Positions 43,203-52,757 of a stretch of 64,000 nt of DNA are shown in pieces. The position numbers and the translations under genes were made by a program. Below the pieces are notes generated by a model that saw nothing but the letters and a program-made list of their open reading frames with translations, did not search any database and was not told the origin of the DNA. The stretch's first letter is position 1. Each line of letters begins with the position of its first letter. Source of the DNA: Verrucomicrobiota bacterium (lineage in GTDB: Bacteria; Verrucomicrobiota; Verrucomicrobiia; Limisphaerales; JACQFS01); the NCBI GenBank assembly GCA_016199935.1, contig JACQFS010000170.1, positions 1 to 64,000 of the forward strand. The letters run 5' to 3'.

Positions 43203-44930
43203 TCACTTCCCCGCGCGCCAGTCGAGCAGCTTCAACTGGAGCGACACGCGGCCGTTGTATTCGTTGCGCTCGGGCGCGAAGGCAAGGTCGAAATTTCCCT
43301 CTGGCATCTTCGAGTCGCCGCAGCGCCACCACACGACCTCGTGCGTGACGCCGTCGCCAGTGACGAACAGTTTTGCGTGCTGCTGCTCGCGGCCCATGCG
43401 CTGCGGCGGGCGCGCGAGGCGCAGGCCGCGCATCAGGAATTGCAACGGCGGGTTGCCCTGACCGAAGGGGTTGAGTTGTTCAAGCTCGTCCAGCAGGCCG
43501 AGCGTAAGGTCGCGCGCCGAAAGCTCCGCGTCGAGCCGAAGCACGGGGCGAAGCTGGTCGGGCGAGAGCGAGCGTTGGACGAGTTCGTTCAGGCGCGTGC
43601 GCAGCGCGTCCACGTTTTTCGGATGGATCGAGAGACCCGCGGCCATCGCGTGGCCGCCGTGGCGCAACAGCAAATCGTCACACGCGCGCAGTCCGGCGGC
43701 GAGGTCGAAGCCCTCGATGCTCCGACCCGAGCCGCGCCATTCGTGACCGTCGCCGCCGAGGACGATGGTCGGCCGGTAAAATTCGCGAAGCACGCGCGAG
43801 GCAACAATGCCGACGACACCGACGTGCCACATCATCTCGCCCTCGACGATGGCGAAGTCGCGCGCGGGGTCGAAGCTCTGGCGCAACCGCGCGGTGAGAT
43901 TGTCGGCGATGCCGCGCTCGATGTCCTGCCGCTCGCGGTTCCGAGCATCAAGTGAGTGCGCGATGGGCAGCGCGTCTTCGAGCGAGCGGGCGAGGACGAG
44001 ATCGAGCGACTCCTCGGCGGTTTCGAGGCGGCCGGCGGCGTTGAGGCGCGGGCCGAGTTGAAAACCGACTTCATACACGCCCACGTCGCCTTTCACTGCC
44101 GCGACTTCCTTCAGCGCCACGAGGCCGGGGCGCGTCGTGCTCGTGAGCCGGAGCAGGCCGGCGTGGACGAGGATGCGGTTTTCTCCGACGAGCGGCACGA
44201 GATCGGCGACGGTCGCAAGCGCGACGAGGTCGAGCAGCGGCTTGAGATCAAAGGCGTCGGCGCCCGCGAGGCCGGTGGCGCGTCCGTGTTTGAGCAGGGC
44301 GTGGGCGAGCTTGAAGGCGAGGCCGGCGGAGCAGAGTTCCGTGAAGGAAGTTGAGGGTTGAGAGTTGAGAGTTGAGAGCTGCGGATTCACGAGCGCCACG
44401 GCGGCGGGCGCGGGTGAGCTGACCTGGTGATGATCGAGCACGATGACATCCACGCCGCGTTCGCGGAGCCACGCGATGGTCTCCACGGCGGTCGAGCCGC
44501 AGTCCACGGCGAGCAGCAGCTTCACCGGAAATTTTTGCAGGCACTTCTCCACGCCGTCGCGCGTGAGGCCGTAGCCCTCGGCCATTCGGTGCGGGAGATA
44601 TTGGTGAACCTTCCAGCCGAGCGCGCCGAGCACCTCGGTGAGCAGCGCGGTGGAGCAGACACCGTCCACGTCGTAATCGCCGAAGATGACGAGCGGCTCA
44701 TCCGACGCCCGCGCGCCGAAAAGACGCTCGACGGCGGCGCGCATATTCGGAAGCAGGAACGGGTCGGCGAGATTTTTCAGGCGCGGCGCGAGGAAGGCGG
44801 CGGCGGACTCGACCGAAGTGTGACCGCGGTTGACGAGGCATTGCGCAAGCAGGGGCGGAAGCGCGAGCGGTGTGGCGAGCTGGTTCACGAGCAACGGCTG
44901 CGGGGCCGCAAGTGACCAGCGGAATTTCAT
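43203..44930 (-). CDS. recJ: Single-stranded-DNA exonuclease RecJ
   Basis: A 575-residue 5'-3' ssDNA exonuclease of recombination repair. The DHH motifs are clear: IFGDYDVDGVCSTALL, LLLAVDCGSTA, VIVLDHHQVS; the DHHA1 part has the GGHAMAAGLSI motif and the end is a typical OB domain. After residue LVNPQ an odd low-complexity LSTLNSQPSTS stretch is encoded by four 7-base repeats (44351-44378) before TELCSAGLAFKL continues the family sequence. The reading frame stays intact. Confidence 0.92.
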   Translation of the reverse strand: MKFRWSLAAPQPLLVNQLATPLALPPLLAQCLVNRGHTSVESAAAFLAPRLKNLADPFLLPNMRAAVERLFGARASDEPLVIFGDYDVDGVCSTALLTEVLGALGWKVHQYLPHRMAEGYGLTRDGVEKCLQKFPVKLLLAVDCGSTAVETIAWLRERGVDVIVLDHHQVSSPAPAAVALVNPQLSTLNSQPSTSFTELCSAGLAFKLAHALLKHGRATGLAGADAFDLKPLLDLVALATVADLVPLVGENRILVHAGLLRLTSTTRPGLVALKEVAAVKGDVGVYEVGFQLGPRLNAAGRLETAEESLDLVLARSLEDALPIAHSLDARNRERQDIERGIADNLTARLRQSFDPARDFAIVEGEMMWHVGVVGIVASRVLREFYRPTIVLGGDGHEWRGSGRSIEGFDLAAGLRACDDLLLRHGGHAMAAGLSIHPKNVDALRTRLNELVQRSLSPDQLRPVLRLDAELSARDLTLGLLDELEQLNPFGQGNPPLQFLMRGLRLARPPQRMGREQQHAKLFVTGDGVTHEVVWWRCGDSKMPEGNFDLAFAPERNEYNGRVSLQLKLLDWRAGK

Positions 44931-44934
44931 GCGG

Positions 44935-45573
44935 TCAGTTGGCGGAGTGCCCCGCGCGTTTCAAGAACTCAAAGACCATGACGATCGCCTTCTCGCCGAA
45001 GAACGCGAGCATCGTGAACCATGCGGCCGTCACGAGCGCGAGCGCGTAGGCAAACCAGACGAGCACGCCGTCCTCCTCCATCATCGCCAGCGCGAGCAGC
45101 AAAATGGAAAAGCCGGGCGGCTGGTTGGTGAACGGAATCGGAATCGGCAGCGCGAGCAGCGCCGCGAGCACGACGATGAGGAGCGCGTTGAAGGCGCGCG
45201 CCGGCCGCGTCTGGAGCCAGACGGTGCGGCGCGGGCGGACGACCTTTTCCACCCAGCGCAGAAACCTGATGCTGCCGTTGACCACCCGGATCTGGAAGCC
45301 CGGCGGAAGCACGCGGTCGCCGATGAAGCGCGGCAGCCCGCGCGGTTCGGGGAACACGAGGCGATACGCGAGGAAGATGATGACGACGCCCAGCACGGTG
45401 CTGAAGCCGGGCAGCGGAATCGGCTGCACGAACGGCAGGCAGAGCAGCACGATCAGGAGATAGACCCCGCGGCCCTCGGTGCGGCGGATCAGATCATTGA
45501 GGGTGAGTCCGCCCGGCGGCACCTCGGCGCGCACGACCGCTTCGAGATCCTTGGAGAGCGGGGTGTGGTGCAT
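44935..45573 (-). CDS. exoD: ExoD-family membrane protein
   Basis: A 212-residue integral membrane protein of the ExoD family. It shows a cytosolic start (LTLNDLIRRTEGRGVYLLIVL), then LPFVQPIPLPGFSTVLGVVI, LPPGFQIRVVNGSIRFLRWV and LPIPIPFTNQPPGFSILLLA. ExoD is associated with exopolysaccharide synthesis and alkali tolerance in rhizobia; the molecular role is unknown. Its 3' end lies 4 bases from the recJ start on the same strand, suggesting one transcript. Confidence 0.88.
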   Translation of the reverse strand: MHHTPLSKDLEAVVRAEVPPGGLTLNDLIRRTEGRGVYLLIVLLCLPFVQPIPLPGFSTVLGVVIIFLAYRLVFPEPRGLPRFIGDRVLPPGFQIRVVNGSIRFLRWVEKVVRPRRTVWLQTRPARAFNALLIVVLAALLALPIPIPFTNQPPGFSILLLALAMMEEDGVLVWFAYALALVTAAWFTMLAFFGEKAIVMVFEFLKRAGHSAN

Positions 45574-45609
45574 CGCGCGGCGGGAGAGTGGACGCGGCGG
45601 TGTCTGAAC

Positions 45610-46602
45610 TCAAGCCGGCGGCGGAGTTTTCCGTTCGCGCGCCGCGGCGAGGAGCGAGACAACCACGGAGAGCACGATGATGCCGATGACAACACCGAGC
45701 GAGTAGCCGGTCGGGATCGTCCACCAATTCGCCACGAGCATCTTGATGCCGATGTAGGCCAACACGACGGCGAGGCCGTATTTCAAATAGCGGAACAGCG
45801 CGATCGCGCCCGCGAGCACGAAGTAGAGCGAACGCAGGCCGAGAATGGCGAAGACGTTCGAGGTGAAGATGACGTAGGAGTTGGTGGTGACGCCGAAGAT
45901 CGCCGGGATGGAATCCACCGCGAAGATCAGGTCGGTGGTCTCGACCATCAGCAGCACGAGCGCGAGCGGCGTCAGCGCGAGCGTGGGCGAGGAGGCAATG
46001 CCGGCGTGGCTCCCGCCAGTGGGCAGGTGCGTGAAAAATTTCTGGCCGTCAAATTCCGCCGAGACGGGGCAGAGTTTCCGCGCGAGGCGAATGGCGAGGT
46101 TCCGTTCGGGGTGAACCTCCGCTTCGCCGCCGAAGCACATCTTGATGCCGGTGACGACGAGGAACACGCCCAGCGCGTAGAGCAGCCAGTGGAACTGCTG
46201 CACGAGCGCGACGCCCGCGCCGATCATCAGGCCGCGCATGACCAGCGCGCCGAAGATGCCCCAGAACAGCACGCGGTGCTGGTATTCCTGCGGCACGCGG
46301 AAGTAGGAGAAGATGAGCGCGATGACGAACACGTTGTCCATCGAGAGCGACAACTCGAGCACGTAGCCGGTGACGAACTCGTTCGTCTCCTGCAATCCCC
46401 AGCCGTCCACGAGTTGCGGCGCCACGGTCCACGCGAAAGCCATGGCCGCAAGGAACCACACCGTCGTCCACCCGAGCGCCTCGCGGAAGCGCACCACGTG
46501 CGCGCGTCGATGAAACACGCCGAGGTCAAGCGCGAGAAAGAAAATGACCGTGCCGAGAAAGCAGGCCCAGCGGGCCGAGAAGATTTCCGCCAGGGCGATC
46601 AT
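45610..46602 (-). CDS. TerC family integral membrane protein (Alx-like)
   Basis: A 330-residue protein with about eight or nine transmembrane helices and conserved acidic residues in the membrane. Segments such as FLALDLGVFHRRAHVVRFRE, ALSTWT-like WTTVWFLAAMAFAWTV, LELSLSMDNVFVIALIFSYF and TTDLIFAVDSIPAIFGVT match TerC/Alx, which moves manganese or acts in metal/tellurite resistance. Upstream on the same strand lie secDF and yajC, which supports a possible role near protein export, as suggested for TerC in other bacteria. No pH-sensing leader was identified. Confidence 0.9.
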   Translation of the reverse strand: MIALAEIFSARWACFLGTVIFFLALDLGVFHRRAHVVRFREALGWTTVWFLAAMAFAWTVAPQLVDGWGLQETNEFVTGYVLELSLSMDNVFVIALIFSYFRVPQEYQHRVLFWGIFGALVMRGLMIGAGVALVQQFHWLLYALGVFLVVTGIKMCFGGEAEVHPERNLAIRLARKLCPVSAEFDGQKFFTHLPTGGSHAGIASSPTLALTPLALVLLMVETTDLIFAVDSIPAIFGVTTNSYVIFTSNVFAILGLRSLYFVLAGAIALFRYLKYGLAVVLAYIGIKMLVANWWTIPTGYSLGVVIGIIVLSVVVSLLAAARERKTPPPA

Positions 46603-46620
46603 GCGGGCGGCCGCGCGCGC

Positions 46621-49131
46621 TCAGACGCGCGCCGCGTCTTTGGCCCGTTCCTGCATCACGACCTGCGAGCCACCGAAGCTGCTCGTGGGCCGCTGGCCCT
46701 TGTGCCACCAAAGCACCAGCGCGCTGGCGATGTAGATGGAGGAGTAAGTGCCGGTCACGATGCCGACGAGGAAGGTGAAGGCGAAGTCCTTGATCGCGCC
46801 GCCGCCGAAGACGTAGAGCGCCATCGTCGAGAGGAACACGGTGCCGGAGGTGATGAGCGTGCGGCTCAGGGTCTGGTTGAGCGCGGTGTTCAGCACGTCC
46901 TTGAACGAGCCGCGCACGCCCAGCTTCAGGTCCTCACGGATGCGGTCGAAGATGACGATGGTGTCGTTGGTCGAGAAGCCGATGATGGTGAGGAACGCCG
47001 CGACGATGGGCGAACTCAACTCCAGCCCCGCCAGCGAGAAGATGCCGAAGGTCATCAGCAGATCGTGGATGATCGCCAGCACCGCGCCGACGGCGAAGGA
47101 GAACTCGTAGCGGAACGCCACGTAGATGAGGATGCCGAAGAGCGAGAGCAGCGAGGCGAGCACGGCGGAGCGCTGGATTTCGCGGCCGACCACCGGGCCG
47201 ACGCGGTCCTGGCCGAGCGGCTTGAGCCTGGCCTCGGGGAAATCCTGCTGCAACTTCGCGATCACGTTGGAGCCTTTCTCGAAGGCGGTGGTGACGGCGA
47301 GGAACTCGGAGTTGTTGCCGATGTTGCGCTGATACTGGATCGTCGGGTCGCCGAAGCCGAGGCTCTGGACGGACTCGCGCACCTTGTCCACGCCGACGCG
47401 TTTCTCGAAGCCGAAGGTCACCGCGTCGCCGCCGACGAAATCCACGCCGAAGAGGTCGCCCTTGTAGGCGCGCATCCCGCCGTAGGTGCAGCCGACGATG
47501 ATGAGGAGCCACGTGGCGGCGAAGGCGGGCTTGGCCACCTTCATGAAGTCAATGTGCGAGCCCTTGATGAACTGGAGCATCGAGAGCGAGTTGAGCCAGC
47601 CCCGGCCCAGCAGCCAGTCGAAGATCAGCCGCGTGACGAACAGCGCCGTGAACATCGAGACGCACAGGCCGATGGTGAGCGTGACACCGAAGCCCTTCAC
47701 CGAGCCGGTGCCGAGGAAAATCAGCAGCACGGAGGAGATGAGCGTGGTGAGGTTCGAATCGAAGATGGTGCCGAACGCCTTGTCGTAGCCCGCGGCCAGC
47801 GCGCCGCGGATGGATTTGCCGGCGGCCAGTTCCTCGCGGATGCGCTCGTAGATGAGAACGTTCGCGTCCACGGCCATGCCGATGGTCAGCACGATGCCCG
47901 CGATACCCGGCAGAGTGAAGGTGCTGGGCAGCGCGCACATCACGCCGATCAGGATCAGGAGGTTCAGCAACAGCGCCACATTCGCCACCACGCCGGCGCG
48001 GAGATAATAGACGAGCATGAACAGGGCGACGGCCGCCGTGCCGATGAGCGAGGCCATCATGCCGCTCTTGATCGAGTCCGCGCCGAGCGACGGGTCCACG
48101 CCGCGTTCCTCGATTATTTTCACCGGAGCCTCGAGCGGATTCTCCATCACCTGCGCGAGCTGGATGGCTTCCTTGATGTCAAAGCTGCCGGTGATGCGCC
48201 CGCTGGCGCTGATTTCGCTCTGGATGACCGGGGCGGAATAAACGACGCCGTCCAGCACGATGGCCATGCGCTCGCGGATGTGCTCGCGGGTGAGCGCGCC
48301 CATGAGCGAGGCGCCCTCGCTATTCATCTCGAAAAGAATTTCCGGCTCGCCGGTGGTCATGTCCGTGGTGGGCATGGCGCGCTTGAGATACTTGCCGGTC
48401 AGCTCGGCCTTCTTCTTCACGAAGATCGGGCGCTGGACCTTCTCGCCATTGGCCGCCTTGGTTTCCTCGAAGAGCCGCTCGTAAAGCGGCTCGCGCTCGA
48501 CGCTCTGGGCGATGAGTTCATCGTTGTTGGGATGAACCATGCGGAATTCAAGGAAGGCCGCCTTCTGGAGCGTGATGCGCGCATCCTGCTTGGCCGACTC
48601 AGAAAGGCCGGGAAGCTGGATCAGGATGCGGTTGCCGCCCGCGGGCTGGAGGACGGGTTCGGCCACGCCCATCTTGTCCACGCGTTTACGGAGCACCTCG
48701 ATGGCCTGGGCGATGGACTGATCCAACTGCGCGCCGGAACTGAGCTTGGTCGTGTCCAACTCCACGAGGAACGACTGGCCGCCCTGCAAATCGAGGCCGA
48801 GGTGGATGCGGCCGGCGGCGTCGCGCTGGAGTTTGTTGAGGATGGTCCGCGTGGGATTCGGATCGGTGGGCGGCGCGAACTTCGGGAAATAACCGGCGAT
48901 GGGGTTGGTGCCGATGGCCGCGACGAGGTTGCTGTAGGAGTTGCCGGGGAGTTGTTGCTCCAGCGCGTGCGCGCGGCCGACGATGGCGGTGAAGTTGGTG
49001 TCGAGGACGCCCGCGGCGCGGTGCTCGAATTCGCCCACGAGATTGCGCGCCGTCGGCGGGCTCATCTCATAGATGGACCAGACGACCACGAGCGAGACGA
49101 AGAGGAACTTCCACAAAAGGTTCTGCTTCAT
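46621..49131 (-). CDS. secDF: Fused SecDF protein translocase subunit
   Basis: An 836-residue fusion of SecD and SecF. It has an N-terminal TM, the SecD signature LGLDLQGGQSFLVELD, the P1 head and VYSAPVIQSEIS, five TM helices (including MAVDANVLIYERIREEL with the conserved Asp), then SecF with DFVGGDAVTF and SFAVGAVLAIIHDLLMTFG, ending STNDTIVIFDRIREDLKLG-style helices. It uses proton motive force to pull secreted proteins out of the Sec channel. SecDF fusion occurs in Bacteroidota and Verrucomicrobiota among others. yajC lies 6 bases upstream. Confidence 0.95.
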   Translation of the reverse strand: MKQNLLWKFLFVSLVVVWSIYEMSPPTARNLVGEFEHRAAGVLDTNFTAIVGRAHALEQQLPGNSYSNLVAAIGTNPIAGYFPKFAPPTDPNPTRTILNKLQRDAAGRIHLGLDLQGGQSFLVELDTTKLSSGAQLDQSIAQAIEVLRKRVDKMGVAEPVLQPAGGNRILIQLPGLSESAKQDARITLQKAAFLEFRMVHPNNDELIAQSVEREPLYERLFEETKAANGEKVQRPIFVKKKAELTGKYLKRAMPTTDMTTGEPEILFEMNSEGASLMGALTREHIRERMAIVLDGVVYSAPVIQSEISASGRITGSFDIKEAIQLAQVMENPLEAPVKIIEERGVDPSLGADSIKSGMMASLIGTAAVALFMLVYYLRAGVVANVALLLNLLILIGVMCALPSTFTLPGIAGIVLTIGMAVDANVLIYERIREELAAGKSIRGALAAGYDKAFGTIFDSNLTTLISSVLLIFLGTGSVKGFGVTLTIGLCVSMFTALFVTRLIFDWLLGRGWLNSLSMLQFIKGSHIDFMKVAKPAFAATWLLIIVGCTYGGMRAYKGDLFGVDFVGGDAVTFGFEKRVGVDKVRESVQSLGFGDPTIQYQRNIGNNSEFLAVTTAFEKGSNVIAKLQQDFPEARLKPLGQDRVGPVVGREIQRSAVLASLLSLFGILIYVAFRYEFSFAVGAVLAIIHDLLMTFGIFSLAGLELSSPIVAAFLTIIGFSTNDTIVIFDRIREDLKLGVRGSFKDVLNTALNQTLSRTLITSGTVFLSTMALYVFGGGAIKDFAFTFLVGIVTGTYSSIYIASALVLWWHKGQRPTSSFGGSQVVMQERAKDAARV

Positions 49132-49137
49132 TGCGGG

Positions 49138-49494
49138 TCAGGATTCGGAGGAGGAGGCTTCGGTGATCTCGGCGATGGTGCTCTTGAGGACTTCGAGCTT
49201 GGCCTCGCCGGAACGGATGGTGACGGTCTTGTCCTTCACGGAGACGACGATGCCGACGAGGCCGCTGGAGGTGAGCACCTTGTCGTTGGACTTGAGCTTG
49301 GAGAGGAGGTTCGTCTGTTCCTTCGCCTTCTTCTGCTGCGGGCGGATGAACATGAAGTAGAACATCACGCCAATGATGGCGAACATGCCGATCATCTGGA
49401 CCATCTGGCCCGTGGGATTGGCCTGCTGGCCGGGTTGGGAAGGCGGCGGCGTGAGCGCAAGCAGGGCCGTGAAATGGTTAAATAGCGTTGTCAT
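49138..49494 (-). CDS. yajC: Preprotein translocase subunit YajC
   Basis: A 118-residue YajC: a short N-terminal region, a single TM helix (MIGMFAIIGVMFYFMFIRPQ) followed by QQKKAKEQTNLLSKLKSNDK, VLTSSGLVGIVVSVKDKTVT and an acidic Ser-rich end. It is an accessory protein of SecYEG-SecDF. The start codon at 49494 gives an Ala/Pro-rich lead of about 28 residues. Operon yajC-secDF-terC is likely. Confidence 0.93.
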   Translation of the reverse strand: MTTLFNHFTALLALTPPPSQPGQQANPTGQMVQMIGMFAIIGVMFYFMFIRPQQKKAKEQTNLLSKLKSNDKVLTSSGLVGIVVSVKDKTVTIRSGEAKLEVLKSTIAEITEASSSES

Positions 49495-49633
49495 CAGAAA
49501 ACAAGAGGCGCAAATCTAGGGAGCAAGAGGGTTTTGGCAAGCTTTACGTTGGCCGGAACGGAAATCACCGCGGAGCGACACTCGCGCCCGCGATGATTTT
49601 CGCCTTGAGCCATCCCCCGCCCGCCCGCGCGCG

Positions 49634-51706
49634 TCACGCGGGAACCTGCTGCCGGTGGTAATACTTCGTGTATTTGTATTGGTAGTAGCCGGGGAACTGC
49701 GGGTCGGCGCGATTGAGGATGCAGCCGAGCACGTTGACCTTGCGCTGGCGCAGGAGGTCCAGCGCGCTGCGCGCCAGGCGCGTGGCGGTGAAACCGGAGC
49801 GCAGCACGAGCAGCACGCCATCGATCTTGGGCGCGAGGCTGGTCGTGTCCGCCGTGGCAAGCACCGGGGCACTGTCGAAAATGACGAAGTCATAATGCGG
49901 ACAGACTTCGCTGATGAATTTCTCCGTGTTCGGGTGGAGGAACAGCTCGCCGGCGATCAGCGCGGGCTTGCCGCACGAGATGAGACTGAGGTTGGGCGTG
50001 CCCGTCTGTTTGATGATCTCGGAGTGGTGGACCTGGTCGGTGAGCGCCTCGTGCAGGCCGGGCTCGGCGGCGACGCCGAAGTGTTTGTGCAGCGTGCCGC
50101 AGCGCAGGTCGGCATCCACGAGCAGCACGCGGGAGCCGGAGATGGCGAGCGTGACGGCGAGGTTGGCCGAGACGGAGGACTTGCCTTCATTCGGAACGGC
50201 GCTGGTGATGAGGATCGTCTTGGGCAACGCATCCCTGGGCGTCGAAAACAGGATGGCCGAACGAATGTCGCGGAAGGCCTCGACGAACGAGTGGCGCTCA
50301 TCGTGTGAATGCACCAGCTCGAGTTCGCCCTTGCGTCCGCGCATTTCCGGAATGAGGCCCATCGTGGGCAAATCAAAGGCCTCCATGAGATCACTCACCC
50401 CGGTGATCCGGTCGTCGTTGCGGTCCACAAACCAGATGATGCCCACGCCCAGCGCCAGGCCAATGAAGAAAGCCGTCAGGATGCGCTTGATCACGCTGGC
50501 CTTGACGGGTGCCGCGGTGGAGGCGTTCTCCATGACCGAGACGTTTTCCTGCTCGAGATTTTTGCTGGTGCCAATGCTCTGCGCCATGTTCAGCAGCTTC
50601 TCGAACAGGGCGCGCTGGCGATCCTCGCCGGCCTTGAGCTTTTCATAATCCGCCATTTTGCGATTGGCCTCCTGGGCCTTGGTCGTCCATTCGGCGACCG
50701 CCTGCTGGACACTTTGGATCTGAACCTTCACGGAATCACGGGCATCCGTGAGTTGCTCGCGGCTCTGCTGGCGGTAAATCTCGAGCAACTGCTCCAGCCG
50801 GCTGATGTCCAGATCCATCTTCATGATGCGGGGATGACGCGGCTTGAGGTAGCGCGCCCAGTCGGCCCGCTCGGCCCGGGCGAGCTGGAGCTGTTCCTTC
50901 GCCTTCTGAAAGCCCGTCAGCGCGGCGGTGTCCACCTTGCTTTTCGTTTCCGGGCTGGCGGAGCTTTCGATCATCTTGGCGGCATCACGGTCGGAATTGG
51001 CGATGAGCAACTCGAGCAACTGCAACTCGGAGCGCAGGTCGGCGAGCCGGGTTGTGTTTTTGCCGAGTTGGGCGGCCGCGCTTCCCCCCTGATCGTTGAG
51101 CGAGGTCATGTCGTTCTGGCGGGCGAACTCCAGTTTCTTCTCCGTCGCATCCTCCAGTTCCTTGCGCGGGGCGTAGAGCTGTTCGGTGATGCCCTTGAGC
51201 GCCTCCTCGGCGGACAGGTTGCGCAGTTCCTTTTTGTAATTGAGATACTCCGACATATGCTGGTCGAGAAACGCCTTGGTGTATTCCGGTTCACTGCCGA
51301 TGACCATCAGGACGAAGACGGCGGTGCGCGGGAGCACATTGACGCGGAAATCCACGGCGCCGGGCGCGAGATTGGGCTTCAGAATCCGGAGACGTTCACG
51401 GGTGCGCCCCTTTAACCTATCGCTGCGCAGCAGCTCGGACTGCGTGCCGAAAAAGTTTTGCAACTCTTCGCGCCAGCTCGAGGCTTCCGGGACGGCGACC
51501 TTGCCGCTGACCCACATCTTGGCGTCCGACCGGTAGGACGGTGCCTCGCCGTAAATGGCGTAGGATTGCCAGCACACGGCGCCGATGACGCACAGGGCGA
51601 CGACCCACCACGTGCGGCGCAGCAGGCGCAGGTAACGATAAACGCGCGCCTGGAGGTTGAGCCCCGGAGCAGCGGCGGCTGGAATCAGTCCCTTGGGTTG
51701 GTCCAT
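49634..51706 (-). CDS. Polysaccharide co-polymerase fused to BY-type tyrosine kinase
   Basis: A 690-residue protein. The N-terminal Wzz domain has a TM (TWWVVALCVIGAVCWQSYAIY), a long coiled coil and a second TM (RILTAFFIGLALGVGIIWFV). The C-terminal kinase domain has Walker A ITSAVPNEGKSSVSANLAVT, Walker A' LLVDADLRCGTLHKHFG and Walker B FVIFDSAPVLATADT, and a Tyr-rich tail (YYQYKYTKYYHRQQVPA) for autophosphorylation. It controls chain length and export of an exopolysaccharide. It is followed by an export protein gene on the same strand order (51725 is upstream). Confidence 0.9.
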   Translation of the reverse strand: MDQPKGLIPAAAAPGLNLQARVYRYLRLLRRTWWVVALCVIGAVCWQSYAIYGEAPSYRSDAKMWVSGKVAVPEASSWREELQNFFGTQSELLRSDRLKGRTRERLRILKPNLAPGAVDFRVNVLPRTAVFVLMVIGSEPEYTKAFLDQHMSEYLNYKKELRNLSAEEALKGITEQLYAPRKELEDATEKKLEFARQNDMTSLNDQGGSAAAQLGKNTTRLADLRSELQLLELLIANSDRDAAKMIESSASPETKSKVDTAALTGFQKAKEQLQLARAERADWARYLKPRHPRIMKMDLDISRLEQLLEIYRQQSREQLTDARDSVKVQIQSVQQAVAEWTTKAQEANRKMADYEKLKAGEDRQRALFEKLLNMAQSIGTSKNLEQENVSVMENASTAAPVKASVIKRILTAFFIGLALGVGIIWFVDRNDDRITGVSDLMEAFDLPTMGLIPEMRGRKGELELVHSHDERHSFVEAFRDIRSAILFSTPRDALPKTILITSAVPNEGKSSVSANLAVTLAISGSRVLLVDADLRCGTLHKHFGVAAEPGLHEALTDQVHHSEIIKQTGTPNLSLISCGKPALIAGELFLHPNTEKFISEVCPHYDFVIFDSAPVLATADTTSLAPKIDGVLLVLRSGFTATRLARSALDLLRQRKVNVLGCILNRADPQFPGYYQYKYTKYYHRQQVPA

Positions 51707-51724
51707 AATGGAAATTTAGCGGGG

Positions 51725-52627
51725 CTAGAGGTTGATCAGCCGTTGCGGCACGAAAATCATGTCGTCGGCCTGCACGTCGAGATCCAGATCGGAGCGCCCC
51801 TTCTCCAGCACCTCAGTGCAATCGATCACGTAGATCACGTTCAGCCCGTCGGCCCCCTTGCGCGTGACGCGCACTTTGCGCTTGTTCGCGAAATCCGCGA
51901 ACCCCTGCGCGCGCAGGATGAGCTTGCTGACGGTGAGCACCTCGTCGGTCGGCAGATCCAGGGCGCCGGGAGTGCGCACCTGGCCGTAGAGGTAAACCTT
52001 GCCCCGCGTCTTGGCGAGCTGGTCCACGCCGATGACGACGGTGGCGCGGTGATAAAAATCCTTTTCCAAAACCGTCTTGATCTCCTTGGCCAACTGCGCG
52101 CAGGTCTTGTCCGTCGCCTTGATGCGTCCGGCCAGCACCACCTCCACTTCGCCCGAGTCCGTCACGAACAACGGCCGCGCGTCTTCGCGGTCCTCATACA
52201 CGCGATAGCTGAGTTTGTCGCCCATGCTCAACTTGCGCTTGTCATCAAGGGACTTCATGAGTTCCGCCGCCTCCCCGTCACTCAGACCCGTGCTCAAAAA
52301 CCCGCCGCCGCCTTCGATGCCCGCCGCCATCATCTTTGAAATGGTGGTCGCCGACGGTTTGCCGAGGGACGCGGGCGGGGCGGGCGCAGGTTCCACAACC
52401 GCAGTGGCCGCGGCCGGGATGATCGTCGCCGCCGGAGCCGGAGCTGGCGTCGGCGGCGCCACGGCATTGAGCGACTGCAACTGCTCCATCAACTTCTGGC
52501 GGGTGCGCGAAAATTCATCATCCGGTGCGGGAGCGGGTGCCTGCTGCGCGCGCAGCGGCAGGACGGCCGTGCACAGGCATAGCGCCAGGCCGGCCAAAGG
52601 GCGGAAGGTTTTCATTTTGGTGAACAT
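51725..52627 (-). CDS. Polysaccharide export (Wza-like) outer-membrane protein
   Basis: A 300-residue exported protein (signal MKTFRPLAGLALCLCTAVLP and LRAQ). After an Ala/Pro-rich and helical region comes the poly_export/SLBB part: MGDKLSYRVYEDREDARPLF, then EVEVVLAGRIKATDKTCAQL, VYLYGQVRTPGALDLPTDEV and ADDMIFVPQRLINL at the very end. It forms or contacts the outer-membrane exopolysaccharide pore. ATG 52615 is an alternative start that removes four residues. It lies 18 bases upstream of the Wzz/BY-kinase gene, so the two form an operon. Confidence 0.87.
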   Translation of the reverse strand: MFTKMKTFRPLAGLALCLCTAVLPLRAQQAPAPAPDDEFSRTRQKLMEQLQSLNAVAPPTPAPAPAATIIPAAATAVVEPAPAPPASLGKPSATTISKMMAAGIEGGGGFLSTGLSDGEAAELMKSLDDKRKLSMGDKLSYRVYEDREDARPLFVTDSGEVEVVLAGRIKATDKTCAQLAKEIKTVLEKDFYHRATVVIGVDQLAKTRGKVYLYGQVRTPGALDLPTDEVLTVSKLILRAQGFADFANKRKVRVTRKGADGLNVIYVIDCTEVLEKGRSDLDLDVQADDMIFVPQRLINL

Positions 52628-52757
52628 GGGTTGGGTTCAAAAAGACTGGAGATATTTGGGTCATCAAAAGGCAAAAGTCAATTTTTATGCCCCGGCAACT
52701 GGCTCACGAAGCAATGCAGAAGTCGGGGCACCGGCATCTGACCGGCGAACCGAAGCA

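Noticed and set aside
44830-49485. A 1551-codon plus-strand open frame
   Set aside because: It lies antisense to recJ, exoD, terC, secDF and yajC, is rich in Glu, His, Asp and Arg as GC-rich antisense frames are, and has no domain.
49515-49633. A further small gene between yajC and the BY-kinase
   Set aside because: No frame with coding character or ribosome-binding site was found in this 120-base gap.
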